Source: Lentzea indica
GTDB lineage: Bacteria > Actinomycetota > Actinomycetes > Mycobacteriales > Pseudonocardiaceae
Reading direction: 5' to 3'
DNA: 58,614 bases
Assembly (NCBI RefSeq): GCF_012184385.1
Contig: NZ_VSRL01000033.1
Location: 1 to 58,614, forward strand
The position numbers and the translations under genes are program-made. This document shows, piece by piece, positions 1 to 13,574 of this stretch (position 1 is the first letter of the stretch; every line of letters starts with the position of its first letter). The notes under the pieces were generated by a model that was not told the origin of the DNA, did not search any database, and saw only the letters and a list, made by a program, of their open reading frames with translations.

Positions 1-396
1 GTGCACGATCCCCGCCGCGTGGGCGGCGGCGAGCGCAGCCGCGACCTGCGCGCCGATCTTCGCGGCCTCCGCGGGCGGCAGCGTGCCGCGTTCGGCGAGC
101 ACGGCCGACAGGCTGCGGGACGGCAGGTACTCCATCACCAGGCACGGTTTGCCGTCCTCGATCACGACGTCGTGGACGCCGATCGCGTTCGGGTGGTGCA
201 ACCGGGCGGCGATCCTGCCCTCCCGCATCGCCCGCTGGCAGGCCGCGTCGACCTGGCCGGGCCGCAGGTCGGGCAGCAGCAGCTGCTTGATCGCGACCTC
301 GCGGTGCAGCACTTCGTCGCGAGCGCGCCACACGATGCCCATCGCGCCACTGCCGAGCTGGTCGAGCAGGACGTAGCGTTCAGCAATCCGCGTCAC
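1..396 (-). CDS. Serine/threonine protein kinase, N-terminal part (cut by window edge)
   Basis: The 132 visible codons are the N-lobe of a Hanks-type Ser/Thr kinase: glycine loop LGSGAMGIVW (residues 14-23), catalytic lysine in VAIKQ (K37) and the hinge region LVMEYL. The frame runs off the window just after GIVH, so the His of the HRD motif is the last residue seen. The GTG start at 396 gives VTRIAERYVLLD, which aligns residue for residue with the start of the next kinase gene. The two are clear paralogues in the same direction, separated by 91 bp. Substrate and C-terminal architecture cannot be seen. Confidence 0.9.
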   Translation of the reverse strand, partial: MTRIAERYVLLDQLGSGAMGIVWRARDEVLHREVAIKQLLLPDLRPGQVDAACQRAMREGRIAARLHHPNAIGVHDVVIEDGKPCLVMEYLPSRSLSAVLAERGTLPPAEAAKIGAQVAAALAAAHAAGIVH

Positions 397-487
397 GGCG
401 TCGCAGATTACCTGCCGACGAACGTCGCCGGACCGCGTTCGGCCACGTGCTCCCGGCCGGATGCGGGCAACGTCGCGCGGGCGCCGG

Positions 488-2035
488 TCAGCGGTTCTCG
501 GCGATGATCAACAGCTTGTCGCCCTTGCCCGAGATCGTGAGCGTGTGCTCCTCGGTCGTGGTGTTGGTCGTCTCCACCTCGGTCAGCTCCAGCGCCGTCG
601 TGACGGTGAAGCTGTCGCCGTTGGCCTTGACCAGCGGGCTGCCCTTGACCACGACCTTGGAGTAGCCGCCCCAGTACTCCTTCTCGGCCGACGAGCTGGG
701 CGCCTCGTTCGGGTCCCAGTCGTCGCGGGCGCCTCGACGTCCTTCGGCAGCTTCGCGTAGTGCTGCTTCACGAACAGCGTGACCTGGGCGGCCGTGAACT
801 TGCTCGCGGGCGGCTTCGACGAAGGCGGCTGGCTCGGCTTGGTCTGCGTCGGCTTCTGGCTCGTCTGCGTGGGGGTGTTCGCGGTCGGGCTGTCGGCGGT
901 GTTCGGCTTGGTCTGCGACGGCGCGGCCGGGCTCGAACTGCTGGGACCCGCCGCGCTGTTGTCACGGCGGTTGGCCTCGACGATCGCGTACGCGACGCCG
1001 GCGACCAGGAGCACCGCGAGGATCGAGGCGGCGATCGCGAGGCCGCGGTTCTTCTTCGGCTCGGGTTCGGGCTCGGGCTCCATCAACGGCACGGGCGGGC
1101 GGGTGCGCGGGCCCTGCGGCGGCATCGGGCGCGGACCCTGTGTGCCCGGTCCGTGACGCGGGCATCACGGCGGTGCCGGACGGTGGCGTCATCGGGCGCG
1201 GAGGGATCACCCCCGTGACCGGAACGGGCGAGCCGGACGCGATCGCCTTGAGCTCCTCCGCCGCCTGGGCCGCGGTCGGGCGCTGCGCAGGCTCGTTGGC
1301 GAGCAGGCGGATCAGCAACGGGGTGAGCGGGCCCGAGCGCATCGGCGGGCGGGTCTCGCCCCTCGCGACCTTGTACAGCAGGCCGAGGTCGTTGGTGCTC
1401 TTGCCGAACGGCGGCTCGCCCTCGGTCATCGCGTAGATCGTCGCGCCGAGCGAGAACACGTCCGAGGGCGGCGCGGGCTCGGCGCCGCGGGCCAGTTCCG
1501 GCGCGAGATACGCGGGCGTGCCGGCCAGCATGCCGGTCTTGGTGACGGCGACATCGCCCAAAGCACGCGAAATTCCGAAGTCGGTGATCTTGACGGCGCC
1601 GTCACGTCCAATGAGGACGTTGCCGGGCTTGATGTCGCGGTGCACGATGCCGGCGCCGTGGGCCGCGGCCAGCGCGGACGCCGCCAGCGAGCCGATCCGC
1701 GCGGCCTCCATCGGAGGCATCGGGCCGCGTTCCTCCAGGACCGCGGACAGGTTGCGGGACGGCAGGTACTCCATGACCAGACACGGTTTGCCGTTCTCGA
1801 CCACGACGTCGTACACGGCGATCGCGTTCGGGTGCTGCAGGCGCGCGGCGATGCGCCCCTCCCGCATCGCGCGCTGGACGGCTTCGTGGAACTCGTTCGA
1901 CTCGACGTCGTTGAGAAGCAGCTGCTTGACCGCGACGTCACGGTGCAGGAACTCGTCGCGTGCGCGCCACACGACGCCCATCGCACCCGCACCCAACTGG
2001 TCGAGCAGGACGTAGCGGTCGCCAAGCTTGTTCAC
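488..2035 (-). CDS. Transmembrane serine/threonine protein kinase (two frameshifts)
   Basis: Receptor-type Ser/Thr kinase of about 515 aa. Visible motifs are the glycine loop LGAGAMGVVW (14-23), catalytic K37, HRDIKPGN (132-139) and the magnesium-binding DFG (152-154). After the kinase domain comes a Pro-rich juxtamembrane stretch, a single membrane span (ILAVLLVAGVAYAIV), a Ser/Thr/Pro/Lys-rich linker and a small extracellular domain ending LLIIAENR. The reading frame breaks twice: one extra base near 1126-1165 and one missing base near 715-735. Together they cancel, and the corrected length is a multiple of three. The GTG at 2035 was chosen because it matches the paralogue at 1-396. It is divergent from glgE, with a 241-bp shared upstream region. 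Confidence 0.85.
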
Positions 2036-2276
2036 GCGCGGGACGGTACCCGTTGCACCTTTGTAACGACGACGGTATGGGGGCAACGGTCCACTGTCGA
2101 GGAGGACGTGAAGTGCCACGTGGCTGCAAGAGACCCTGGACACGCACAGTGTTCAAGGTGTGCGATCGACACCGACGGGGTAGGGATCTAGGTGGGGTAA
2201 CCCGCTGACAGGCCGCTTGATCGAGCAAGGCAGGATTGCGAGCTACGCGGAGCGACACGGCGGAAAGGCGCTGCCG

Positions 2277-4253
<1,977 letters not shown>

Positions 4254-4285
4254 CCAACCGCACAACCCCCGACGAGGTGGGAACC

Positions 4286-6094
<1,809 letters not shown>

Positions 6095-6101
6095 ATCGCG
6101 C

Positions 6102-7412
6102 ATGATCGATCCCGACGAGCTCGCCGACAAGCTGGTCACCACCCTGCCCGACGTTCTGCCCACGCTGCGCTGGTTCGGCGGCAAGGACCGCGCGATCAAC
6201 GCCGTCCGTCCACTTCGGACGACCCAGCTGTCCGACGACATGGTCCACGTGATCGTCGACGTCGAGCAGCCTGGCCGCACCGAGGAGTACCAGCTGATCA
6301 TCAGCGAACACTCCGACGGTTACGACGCCACGGCGGACCCCGATCGCAACGGCTTACTGCTGGAGAAGATCGCCGCCGGTGAACGCGTCGACGGCATCAC
6401 GTTCGCCCACGAGCAGGGTGTCGAGCTGCGAACCTCGTTGCGCGGCAGGCCGATCGGCGTCGAGCAGTCCAACACGTCGCTGATCTACGGCCAGCAGTAC
6501 ATCCTGAAGATCTTCCGCAAGCTCGCGCGCGGCGAGAACCGCGACCTGGTGATGCACAGGGCGTTGCGGTCCGTCGGCTGCGAGCACATCGCGCTGCCGC
6601 TCGGGTCGATCTCGACCGAGCTGGACGGCGAACCGGTCACGCTCGCGATGCTGCAGGAGTTCCTGCCGGACGCGGTCGAGGGCTGGGACATGGCCAAGAC
6701 CTCGGTGCGCGACCTCATGGCAGAGGCCGACCTGCACGCGGACGAGGTAGGCGGCGACTTCGCCGGCGAGGCGCAACGACTCGGGCACGCGGTGGCCAAG
6801 GTGCACGCCGACCTCGCCGAGGCGCTCGGGACGCGGATGGCCGACGACGACGCGATCACGCACGCCATCGTGGGCATGCAACAGCGCCTGGACACCGTGC
6901 TGGAGGCAGTGCCGGAACTGGGCCGCTACGAGGAGGCGTTGCGCGCCACGTTCGAGGACGCGCGCCGGCACATCGGGGCCATCCCGATCCAGCACATCCA
7001 CGGCGACCTGCACCTGGGCCAGGTGCTGCGGACAGTGCACGGCTGGTTGCTGATCGACTTCGAGGGTGAGCCTGCGGCCACCGTCAAAGCCCGCAACGCG
7101 CTGAAGTCGCCGTTGCGGGACGTGGCGGGGATGCTGAGGTCGTTCGACTACGCGGCACGGCAGCTGCTCATCGGCCAGCCCGACGACGACCAGCTCGCCT
7201 ACCGCGCGATGGAGTGGACGAAGCGCAACCGGGCGGCGTTCTGCGACGGGTACGCCGAGGTGGCGGCCGATCCGCGGGACAACGCGCATCTGCTGCGCGC
7301 GTTCGAGCTGGACAAAGCGGTCTACGAGGTCGCTTACGAGCACGCCAACAGGCCGGAGTGGTTGACGGTTCCGCTGTCGTCGATCGCCCGAATGACCAGC
7401 GGAGGAGATTGA
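6102..7412 (+). CDS. mak: Mak (Pep2), maltokinase
   Basis: ATP-dependent maltokinase (EC 2.7.1.175), phosphorylating maltose from TreS to the maltose 1-phosphate used by GlgE. The 436-aa protein has the N-terminal cap region (LRWFGGKDR), the kinase-like catalytic loop HGDLHLGQ with D302, and the metal-binding LIDFEGEP with D319. These are the motifs of aminoglycoside-phosphotransferase-like maltokinases. The ATG is preceded by GAGGTGA. The TGA stop at 7410-7412 lies exactly at the right boundary of the inserted TnpB element, so the last codons or the stop may be supplied by that element. Otherwise the length is normal for the family. Confidence 0.95.
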   Translation: MIDPDELADKLVTTLPDVLPTLRWFGGKDRAINAVRPLRTTQLSDDMVHVIVDVEQPGRTEEYQLIISEHSDGYDATADPDRNGLLLEKIAAGERVDGITFAHEQGVELRTSLRGRPIGVEQSNTSLIYGQQYILKIFRKLARGENRDLVMHRALRSVGCEHIALPLGSISTELDGEPVTLAMLQEFLPDAVEGWDMAKTSVRDLMAEADLHADEVGGDFAGEAQRLGHAVAKVHADLAEALGTRMADDDAITHAIVGMQQRLDTVLEAVPELGRYEEALRATFEDARRHIGAIPIQHIHGDLHLGQVLRTVHGWLLIDFEGEPAATVKARNALKSPLRDVAGMLRSFDYAARQLLIGQPDDDQLAYRAMEWTKRNRAAFCDGYAEVAADPRDNAHLLRAFELDKAVYEVAYEHANRPEWLTVPLSSIARMTSGGD

Positions 7413-7465
7413 CTTCTCTCCGTCTGAAGGACGGAGATTCCCACCCGCCTTGCGGCGGGTAACCC
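7413..7465 (-). ncRNA. Probable omega RNA 3' region / element right end
   Basis: Directly downstream of tnpB are two stable hairpins: ACCCGCC/GGCGGGT (7443-7449 with 7454-7460, 4-nt loop) and TCTCCGTC/GACGGAGA (7417-7424 with 7430-7437, 5-nt loop). In IS200/IS605 elements this position yields the omega RNA scaffold, which overlaps the tnpB 3' end and extends out of the element so that flanking DNA becomes the guide. By that logic the guide would be read from the mak 3' end (about 7390-7409, minus strand). Assignment rests on position and structure only; the 5' end of the RNA is unknown. Confidence 0.5.
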
Positions 7466-8671
7466 TCACGGGCTACGCCTCGCGGCGCGGGATTCCTGTT
7501 TCACTGCCGATCGCGGAAGGGAGGGCCCTTGCCGTCTGACATCAGCTCCGCAGGCATCACCCGAGTCACCTCGGGCTACGGCTCGACCAGCCGCAAGGAT
7601 GTTCTTGGCCGCGTTGAGGTCCCGGTCGTGCCGGGTGCGGCAGTCCGGACACGTCCAGTGCCGGGTGGCGAGCTTCAGCTCGGTGAGTGCGTACCCGCAA
7701 GCCGAGCAGGTCTTGCTGGACGGATACCAGCGATCGATCACAACCAGCGTGCGGCCCGCGCGGCGGCACTTGTACTCCAACTGCCGCCGGAACTCACCCC
7801 ATCCCGCATCGGAGATGGCGCGGGCCAGATAGCGGTTGCGCACCATGTTCTTCACCGACAGATCTTCGATCGCGATGACGTCAGCCGAACGCACCAGCGT
7901 CGTGGTGGTGCGGTGCAAGAAGTCACGGCGGGCGTTGCGGACCTTGCGATGGGCGCGAGCAACCTTGATCTTCGCCTTGCTGCGGTTGCTGCTGCCGCGC
8001 TGGCAGCGCGCCAGTCTGCGCTGGTAGCGGGCCAGGTTGTGAGCCTTGCGTGCCAGGTTGCGCGGATTCGCGATTCGTTCACCGTCGCTCGTCACCAGGA
8101 AATCCGTCAGCCCGAGGTCAACGCCAACAACCTTTCCGATCGGCGCGGTCTGCGCAGGCGCGTCGGTGTCCACCGCGAAGGTCACGTACCAGCGACAGTC
8201 CGCCTCGCGGGAGACCACAACCATCGTTGGGTCCACTTCGGTCACATCTATGCCGAACGACCAAACGAAGCGCAGCGGTGCACTGGTTTTGGCCAGCATG
8301 AGTGTGCCGTCGCGCATGCGGAACGCCGAGCGGGTGTAGTGCGCACTCTGCCGCCCGGTGCGGGCCTTGAACCTAGGACGGCGAGCTCGTCCCGCGAAGA
8401 AGTTCTGAAACGCGGTGTGCTGGTGGCGCAGCGTCTGCTGCAACGGCACAGACGGCACCTCCGAGAGAAACGCGAGTTCCGCAGTGCGTTTCCACGCGGT
8501 CAGCGCGGAATCGGTCTGCCGATACGACGTGCGTGTGCCATTGGTGGAGTAGCGGTGGTTCCGCTCGCTCAAGGTCTTGTTCCACACCAGACGCACACAC
8601 CCGAAGGTGCGGTTCAGCATCGCAGCCTGTTCGGGAGTCGGGTAAGCCCGGCATTTGTACGCCGTTCGCAC
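7466..8671 (-). CDS. tnpB: TnpB, RNA-guided endonuclease (RuvC-like)
   Basis: The 401-aa product is a full-length TnpB, the ancestor-type relative of Cas12. It opens with the standard YKCRAYPTPEQ, has the RuvC-I aspartate D185 in VGVDLGL, the RuvC-II glutamate E269 in IAIEDL, a zinc ribbon C322-x2-C325 ... C341-x2-C344, and the RuvC-III aspartate D351 in RDLNAAKN. All catalytic positions are intact, so it may be active. The GTG at 8671 was chosen because the family sequence begins there, though no convincing ribosome site precedes it. Transcription opposes the surrounding glg genes. The family cuts DNA beside a short TAM under guide-RNA control and helps the element persist. Confidence 0.93.
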   Translation of the reverse strand: MRTAYKCRAYPTPEQAAMLNRTFGCVRLVWNKTLSERNHRYSTNGTRTSYRQTDSALTAWKRTAELAFLSEVPSVPLQQTLRHQHTAFQNFFAGRARRPRFKARTGRQSAHYTRSAFRMRDGTLMLAKTSAPLRFVWSFGIDVTEVDPTMVVVSREADCRWYVTFAVDTDAPAQTAPIGKVVGVDLGLTDFLVTSDGERIANPRNLARKAHNLARYQRRLARCQRGSSNRSKAKIKVARAHRKVRNARRDFLHRTTTTLVRSADVIAIEDLSVKNMVRNRYLARAISDAGWGEFRRQLEYKCRRAGRTLVVIDRWYPSSKTCSACGYALTELKLATRHWTCPDCRTRHDRDLNAAKNILAAGRAVARGDSGDACGADVRRQGPSLPRSAVKQESRAARRSP

Positions 8672-8727
8672 GACACACAACGTACCGGGAGAAACACGAT
8701 GAGTAAGACGCGGGACCGGAGGGCGCG

Positions 8728-10884
8728 ATGAAGGCCGACCTGGACCGGCTCCTGTCAGGTGCGCACCACGACCCGCACTCGGTGCTGGGTGTACACACCG
8801 TCGGCGACCAGGTGATCGCACGGGCGCTGCGCCCAGGTGCGACATCGGTGGCGGTGTCGTGGGGCGACAAGCAGGTCGAGCTGCCGCGCATCGCCGACGC
8901 GCTCTTCGAGGGCGAGCTGCCGGAAGCGCCTGGCGACTACCGGCTCCTGGTGTCCTACGGCGACCACACGGTCGAGGTCGACGACCCGTACCGGTGGCTG
9001 CCGACGGTCGGCGAGCTGGACCTGCACCTGATCCGCGAGGGCAGGCACGAACGGCTCTGGGACGTGCTCGGCGCGCACGTCCGTTGCTACGAAACGCTTT
9101 CCGGTGACATCACCGGTGTCTCGTTCGCGGTGTGGGCTCCGAACGCGCGCGGTGTGCGCGTGACGGGTGACTTCGACGGCTGGGACGGGCGCGCGAACCC
9201 GTTGCGCTCCATGGGTTCCAGCGGTGTGTGGGAAGTGTTCCTGCCGAACGTTCCGGTGGGCTCGCGGTACAAGTTCCGCATTCTCGGCCAGGACGGCGCC
9301 TGGCACGAGAAGGCCGACCCGATGGCGTTCGCCACGGAGGTCCCGCCTCAGACGGCGTCGGTCGTCACCCGGTCCGAGTACCAGTGGCAGGACGCGGGGT
9401 GGGAGGCCCAGCGCGAGGCCACGCAGTGGGCGAACGTCCCGATGTCGATCTACGAGGTGCATCTCGGCTCGTGGAAGCCGGGTCTCGGGTACCGGGAACT
9501 GGCGACCGAGCTCGCGGACTACTGCGAGAACATGGGCTTCACGCACGTCGAGATGCTGCCCGTCGCCGAGCACCCGTTCGGCGGCTCGTGGGGCTACCAG
9601 GTCACCTCGTACTACGCGCCGACGTCGCGGTTCGGCTCGCCGGACGACTTCCGGTACTTCGTCGACACTCTGCACCAGCGCGGCATCGGCGTGCTGGTCG
9701 ACTGGGTGCCGGCGCACTTCCCGAAGGACTCCTGGGCGCTCGCCAAGTTCGACGGAACGGCGCTGTACGAGCACGCCGACCCGAGGCGCGGTGAGCAGCT
9801 CGACTGGGGCACGTACGTCTTCGACTTCGGGCGCAACGAGGTCCGCAACTTCCTGGTCGCGAACGCGCTGTACTGGATCGAGGAGTTCCACCTCGACGGA
9901 CTGCGCGTGGACGCCGTCGCGTCGATGCTCTACCTCGACTACTCCCGGCCGGAGGGCCAGTGGCTGCCGAACGAGTTCGGTGGCCGCGAGAACCTCGACG
10001 CGGTGCGGTTCCTGCAGGAGCTCAACGCGACCGTGTACCGGCGGCACCCCGGCGTGGTCATGATCGCCGAGGAGTCGACGGCGTGGCCGGGCGTGACGCG
10101 GCCGACGCACCTGGGCGGGCTCGGGTTCGGGTTCAAGTGGAACATGGGCTGGATGCACGACACGCTGCACTACCTGTCGCGTGAGCCGGTGCACCGGTCG
10201 TTCCACCACAACGAGATGACGTTCTCGCTGGTCTACGCGTGGAGCGAGAACTTCGTGCTGCCCCTCTCGCACGACGAGGTGGTGCACGGCAAGGGCTCGC
10301 TGTGGGGCCGGATGCCGGGCGACGACTGGAACAAGGCCGCCGGCGTGAGGTCGTTGCTGGCCTTCATGTGGGCGCATCCCGGCAAGCAGCTGCTGTTCAT
10401 GGGCGGCGAGTTCGGGCAGCGGCAGGAGTGGTCGGAGTCGCGGTCGCTGGACTGGCACCTGGTCGAGCAGGAGCCGTTGCACCAGGGCATCCAGTCGTTG
10501 ATGCGCGATCTGAACTCGGTGTACCGGACGGCAGCCGCGTTGTTCTCGCACGACGTGACGCCGGAAGGGTTTCAGTGGATCGACGCGAACGACTCCGGCG
10601 GGAACGTGCTGTCGTTCCTGCGCATCGGTGAGGACGGCTCGACGCTGGCCTGCGTGGCGAACTTCGCCGGGTCGCCGCACCACGACTACCGGGTCGGTCT
10701 GCCTTCTTCCGGCCGGTGGAAGGAGCTCGTGAACACCGATGCCTCGCACTACGGCGGTTCCGGGGTGGGCAACCTCGGTGGCGTCGAGGCCGAGGCAAAG
10801 CCGTGGCACGGGCGTCCGTACTCCGCTTTGCTGCAGCTACCGCCCTCGGGCGTGCTGTGGCTGGTTCCCGAGGAGAGCGACTGA
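8728..10884 (+). CDS. glgB: GlgB, 1,4-alpha-glucan branching enzyme
   Basis: GH13_9 branching enzyme (EC 2.4.1.18) that adds alpha-1,6 branches to the glucan made by GlgE. The 718-aa protein has an N-terminal CBM48-type module ([17 protein letters not shown]) and the catalytic barrel with DWVPAHFP, nucleophile D395 in LRVDAVAS, acid/base E448 in IAEEST, and [13 protein letters not shown]. The ATG at 8728 has GGAGGG four bases upstream, and the diagnostic HHDPHSVLG lies about 13 residues in. It is cut off from mak by the tnpB element, so it may now need its own promoter. Confidence 0.97.
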   Translation: MKADLDRLLSGAHHDPHSVLGVHTVGDQVIARALRPGATSVAVSWGDKQVELPRIADALFEGELPEAPGDYRLLVSYGDHTVEVDDPYRWLPTVGELDLHLIREGRHERLWDVLGAHVRCYETLSGDITGVSFAVWAPNARGVRVTGDFDGWDGRANPLRSMGSSGVWEVFLPNVPVGSRYKFRILGQDGAWHEKADPMAFATEVPPQTASVVTRSEYQWQDAGWEAQREATQWANVPMSIYEVHLGSWKPGLGYRELATELADYCENMGFTHVEMLPVAEHPFGGSWGYQVTSYYAPTSRFGSPDDFRYFVDTLHQRGIGVLVDWVPAHFPKDSWALAKFDGTALYEHADPRRGEQLDWGTYVFDFGRNEVRNFLVANALYWIEEFHLDGLRVDAVASMLYLDYSRPEGQWLPNEFGGRENLDAVRFLQELNATVYRRHPGVVMIAEESTAWPGVTRPTHLGGLGFGFKWNMGWMHDTLHYLSREPVHRSFHHNEMTFSLVYAWSENFVLPLSHDEVVHGKGSLWGRMPGDDWNKAAGVRSLLAFMWAHPGKQLLFMGGEFGQRQEWSESRSLDWHLVEQEPLHQGIQSLMRDLNSVYRTAAALFSHDVTPEGFQWIDANDSGGNVLSFLRIGEDGSTLACVANFAGSPHHDYRVGLPSSGRWKELVNTDASHYGGSGVGNLGGVEAEAKPWHGRPYSALLQLPPSGVLWLVPEESD

Positions 10885-10892
10885 TCTCGATC

Positions 10893-10928
10893 GGCGGACT
10901 CCGGCCGGGTGAACCTGATCAGTCCGCC
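10893..10928 (+). terminator. Possible weak terminator after glgB
   Basis: An 8-bp inverted repeat, GGCGGACT (10893-10900) with AGTCCGCC (10921-10928), lies 8 bp after the glgB stop. The 20-nt loop is long and no T-run follows, so termination is only a suggestion. Confidence 0.3.
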
Positions 10929-11004
10929 ACACGTTGGCCTCTGTATGCGCCTGAGTTCGACGAGTAGGACGCCCCTGCAGCCGACCGGCAGGCACAATGG
11001 GTCC

Positions 11005-12373
11005 ATGCGGCACCGGAGCATCGCGCTGATCGTCGCCATCGCCCTGCTCGCGGTGGGCTGCACCGCCGAGATCCCTGGGCGCCCCCGTGCCGCCAAGGTG
11101 GTGAAGAAGGAAGCCTCCACCGAGACCATCCAGGTGCGGGGCTCGGACAACGGTGCGATCGACAAGCTCGCCGCGACGGCTCTCACCGACATCGACGAGT
11201 TCTGGACGCAGTCGTTCCAGCAGACCTTCAACAAGCCGTGGAAGAAGCTGAGCGGCGGCTACTACTCGGTCGACACGGCCGACGCCACCGCGAAGCCGCC
11301 ACCGTGCACCCAGAAGGCCGCGGACGTGGAGGGCAACGCCTTCTACTGCCCCGCCGCCGACGCCATCGCCTGGGACCGCGCGTCCCTGCTGCCGGTGCTG
11401 CAGGACCGCTTCGGCGAGGCCGCGGTGGTCGTCGTGCTCGCGCACGAGATCGGTCACGCGGTGCAGAACCGCATGGGCATCACGCCGGAGGCCGAGCGCC
11501 GCGAGCCCGAGAAGTACCCGACGATCCTCACCGAGGCCCAGGCCGACTGCTTCGCCGGCGCGTTCGTGCGCAACGTGACCGACGGCAAGTCCCAGCGCCT
11601 CGACATCGGCACGGACGCCCTGGACAAGGCCCTGGGCGCGCTGATCACGTTCCGCGACCCGGTGGGCACGTCGCCCGAGGACGAGCAGGCGCACGGCAGC
11701 GCGTTCGACCGCGTGGCGGCGTTCCAGGACGGCTACGAGCAGGGCACCAATTCTGCGCCGCGATGAGCGTGCAGAACCGCACCTTCACCCAGCGGGCCTT
11801 CACCAACGTCCGCGACCGCGCGACCGGCGGCAACCTGCCGTTCTCCGAGATGCTCGAGTCCGTCACGCCCGACCTCGACGGCTACTTCAAGGGCCTGGCC
11901 ACGACCGCGGGCAAGACGTGGCCCTCGCCGCGCGCCGAGGCCGCCCAGGCCGAGCCGACCTGCTCCGGTGACCAGGGGCCCGTCGCGTACTGCCCGTCGG
12001 ACAAGACGATCAAGATCGACACCAAGGACGAGCTGCCGGCCCTGCACAAGGAACTCGGGGACTACGCGACCGGCACGTTGATCGCCACGCGGTACGCGTT
12101 GGCCGAACTCGCCGTGCTGGGCAAGCCGACGGAGGGCGAGGGCGCCTCCGCGGCCGCCCTGTGCCTGGCCGGCGCGTACACGGGCTCCGTGTTCCAGCGG
12201 CAGGACGGGTTCGGGCTCTCGCCCGGCGACTTCGACGAGGCCGTGACCGTGCTGCTGCGCTTCGACTACGCGGCCCGTGACGCCAAGGGCGAGGACGCCG
12301 TGGATCCCGGGTTCCAGCGCGTGGCGCGGTTCCGGGAGGGCGTGTTCGAGGTCCGAAGAAGTGCGGCGTCTAG
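11005..12373 (+). CDS. Neutral zinc-metallopeptidase lipoprotein (two frameshifts)
   Basis: Secreted lipoprotein of about 456 aa after repair. The signal peptide ends in the lipobox LLAVGC. The first half carries the zinc motif HEIGH (H147, E148, H151) with the downstream EAQADC that supplies another ligand in this YpfJ-like family. The second half repeats the layout without HExxH (see findings). Two single-base deletions break the frame, near 11745-11760 and near 12345-12355. Restoring them gives GT-x-FCAAM in the middle and the ending PKKCGV before TAG at 12371. A paralogue lies at 14337-15779, which supports the repaired reading. Substrate unknown. Confidence 0.8.
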
Positions 12374-12394
12374 GCCTGGAGAAAACGGGCTGAT

Positions 12395-12422
12395 GCCCGC
12401 ACAAGCCTCTGGCTGTGCGGGC
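12395..12422. terminator. Bidirectional terminator between convergent genes
   Basis: GCCCGCAC pairs with GTGCGGGC, continuing after one bulged A into AGCC/GGCT around a 3-nt loop. It fills the 50-bp gap between the peptidase stop and the convergent secreted-protein stop, where a shared terminator is expected. Confidence 0.7.
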
Positions 12423-12423
12423 G

Positions 12424-13125
12424 TCAGCGCCTTTCGACCGGTGCCTGGTCCGACACGACCGAGATCCGCGCGCCCGGAATCTTCAGCGTGCCGCCGATCA
12501 GGTCCGTGTTCCGCACCGTGACCTCGGTGAAGGTCACGAACGGCACGTTCAGCGGTGGCGGATGAGCAGCCGTGTAGTCCACCGGGATCTTGATCCCGAG
12601 CAGGTCCAGGTTGCCCTTGAGCTGGACCGTGAACAGCTCGATCCGCCCTGGCGACACCGTGGACGTGCTCCCCGGCCGTGCCGCTGTGACCAGCTTCATC
12701 CCTGGCGCGATCTCCGCGCTCTGCACCAGGTCCTTGATCTTCATGTCGTTCGCCGTGAACTTCAGGACCTTGATGACCTTCCCGTTCAGCAACGCGTCGA
12801 CGACACCGACGAAGTTGAGGCCGCCGAGGTCGAGCCGGGAGGCGGTCAAGGTCCACTCACGCCCTCCCGCCGCCACCGGGGCAGGGGCCGGTGGCGACGG
12901 TGGCGCCGACGTCGGAGGTGGCTCCGTGCTGGGCGGAAGGGTCGGCACGGACGATGACGACGGCGGTGGAGTGGCACTGCTGCTCGACACGGGCGGCGGC
13001 TCCGAACTGCTCGTCGGAGCCGGTGAGCTGCTGCTCGAAGGAGGCGGCGGCTCGGTGCTCGACGGCGGTTGCAACGCCAGCACCGCGACCACCGCGACCG
13101 CGGCCAGCGGCGGCGTTCGGATCAT
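12424..13125 (-). CDS. Secreted Pro/Ser/Thr-rich protein, unknown function
   Basis: A 233-aa protein with an N-terminal signal sequence (MIRTPPLAAVAVVAVLALQ), then about 65 residues rich in Pro, Ser and Glu that look like a wall-spanning linker. A C-terminal domain of about 130 residues follows, beginning REWTLTASRLDLGGL, with many beta-strand patterns. No catalytic motif was recognised. Its ATG overlaps the stop of the upstream DUF6114 gene by 4 bp (ATGA), so translation is coupled. It is the last gene of a three-gene minus-strand operon. Function is not inferred. Confidence 0.75.
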   Translation of the reverse strand: MIRTPPLAAVAVVAVLALQPPSSTEPPPPSSSSSPAPTSSSEPPPVSSSSATPPPSSSSVPTLPPSTEPPPTSAPPSPPAPAPVAAGGREWTLTASRLDLGGLNFVGVVDALLNGKVIKVLKFTANDMKIKDLVQSAEIAPGMKLVTAARPGSTSTVSPGRIELFTVQLKGNLDLLGIKIPVDYTAAHPPPLNVPFVTFTEVTVRNTDLIGGTLKIPGARISVVSDQAPVERR

Positions 13126-13574
13126 GTGGGCTGAACCCTCTGGGTCGGCTCCGGCTCGGGCTCGGTCTCCAGCTCGGCGCGGTGCTCGCGCTTCGCCTTC
13201 TTCGGCTGCTTGGGCTCGTTCGTCCACGCCACGGCGAGCGCGCCACCGAGCAGGCTGAAGATGGTGCCGAACAGGAAGCCGCCGAGGTTGGTCACGACGA
13301 GCGCGACCAGCGACAGCAGCACCGTGACGATGCCCGCCGCCAGCCGGAACTTGGGCTGCAGCCACAACGACACCGCACAGATCGCCAGCAACGCGCTGAT
13401 CAGCAGCGAGGACACGCCGCCGATCGTCTGGATCGAGATGACCATGTCGCCGAGCTTCCCGCTGAAGAACGGCGGGAACAGGATGATGAGAGCGCCTACG
13501 GCCACGAACAGGCCGGCCCAGAAGGGCCGGCCACGTCGCCACGCGGTGAAGCCGCGCCAGACCCTCAGAAGCAC
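13122..13574 (-). CDS. DUF6114-type membrane protein
   Basis: A 150-aa integral membrane protein. The N-terminus FTAWRRGRPFWAG leads into about four hydrophobic spans (LFVAVGALIILFPPFF; SSLLISALLAICAVSLW; LAAGIVTVLLSLVALVV; LFGTIFSLLGGALAVAW) and a charged cytoplasmic tail rich in Lys, Arg and Glu. The layout matches what I know as DUF6114, usually encoded next to DUF6230 proteins in actinomycetes. Its start overlaps the upstream DUF6230 stop by 10 bp and its stop overlaps the next start by 4 bp. The biochemical role is unknown. Confidence 0.75.
   Translation of the reverse strand: MLLRVWRGFTAWRRGRPFWAGLFVAVGALIILFPPFFSGKLGDMVISIQTIGGVSSLLISALLAICAVSLWLQPKFRLAAGIVTVLLSLVALVVTNLGGFLFGTIFSLLGGALAVAWTNEPKQPKKAKREHRAELETEPEPEPTQRVQPT

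Larger units (their letters stand above)
7410..8700 (-). mobile_element. IS200/IS605-type element carrying only tnpB
   Basis: The segment between mak and glgB holds a minus-strand tnpB and, past its stop codon, the hairpin-rich right end typical of IS200/IS605 elements. The right end, read on the minus strand, finishes GGAGAGAAGTCAA against the mak 3' end. No tnpA (Y1 transposase) is present, so it would need a transposase in trans. The left end is undefined: only 56 bp separate the tnpB start from the glgB ATG, leaving little room for a normal left-end hairpin. The left boundary given here is therefore approximate. Confidence 0.7.

Noticed and set aside
1-507. Open frame on the plus strand across the first kinase gene
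   Set aside because: It is the GC-rich complement of the kinase, has no family resemblance, and the minus strand encodes clear kinase motifs.
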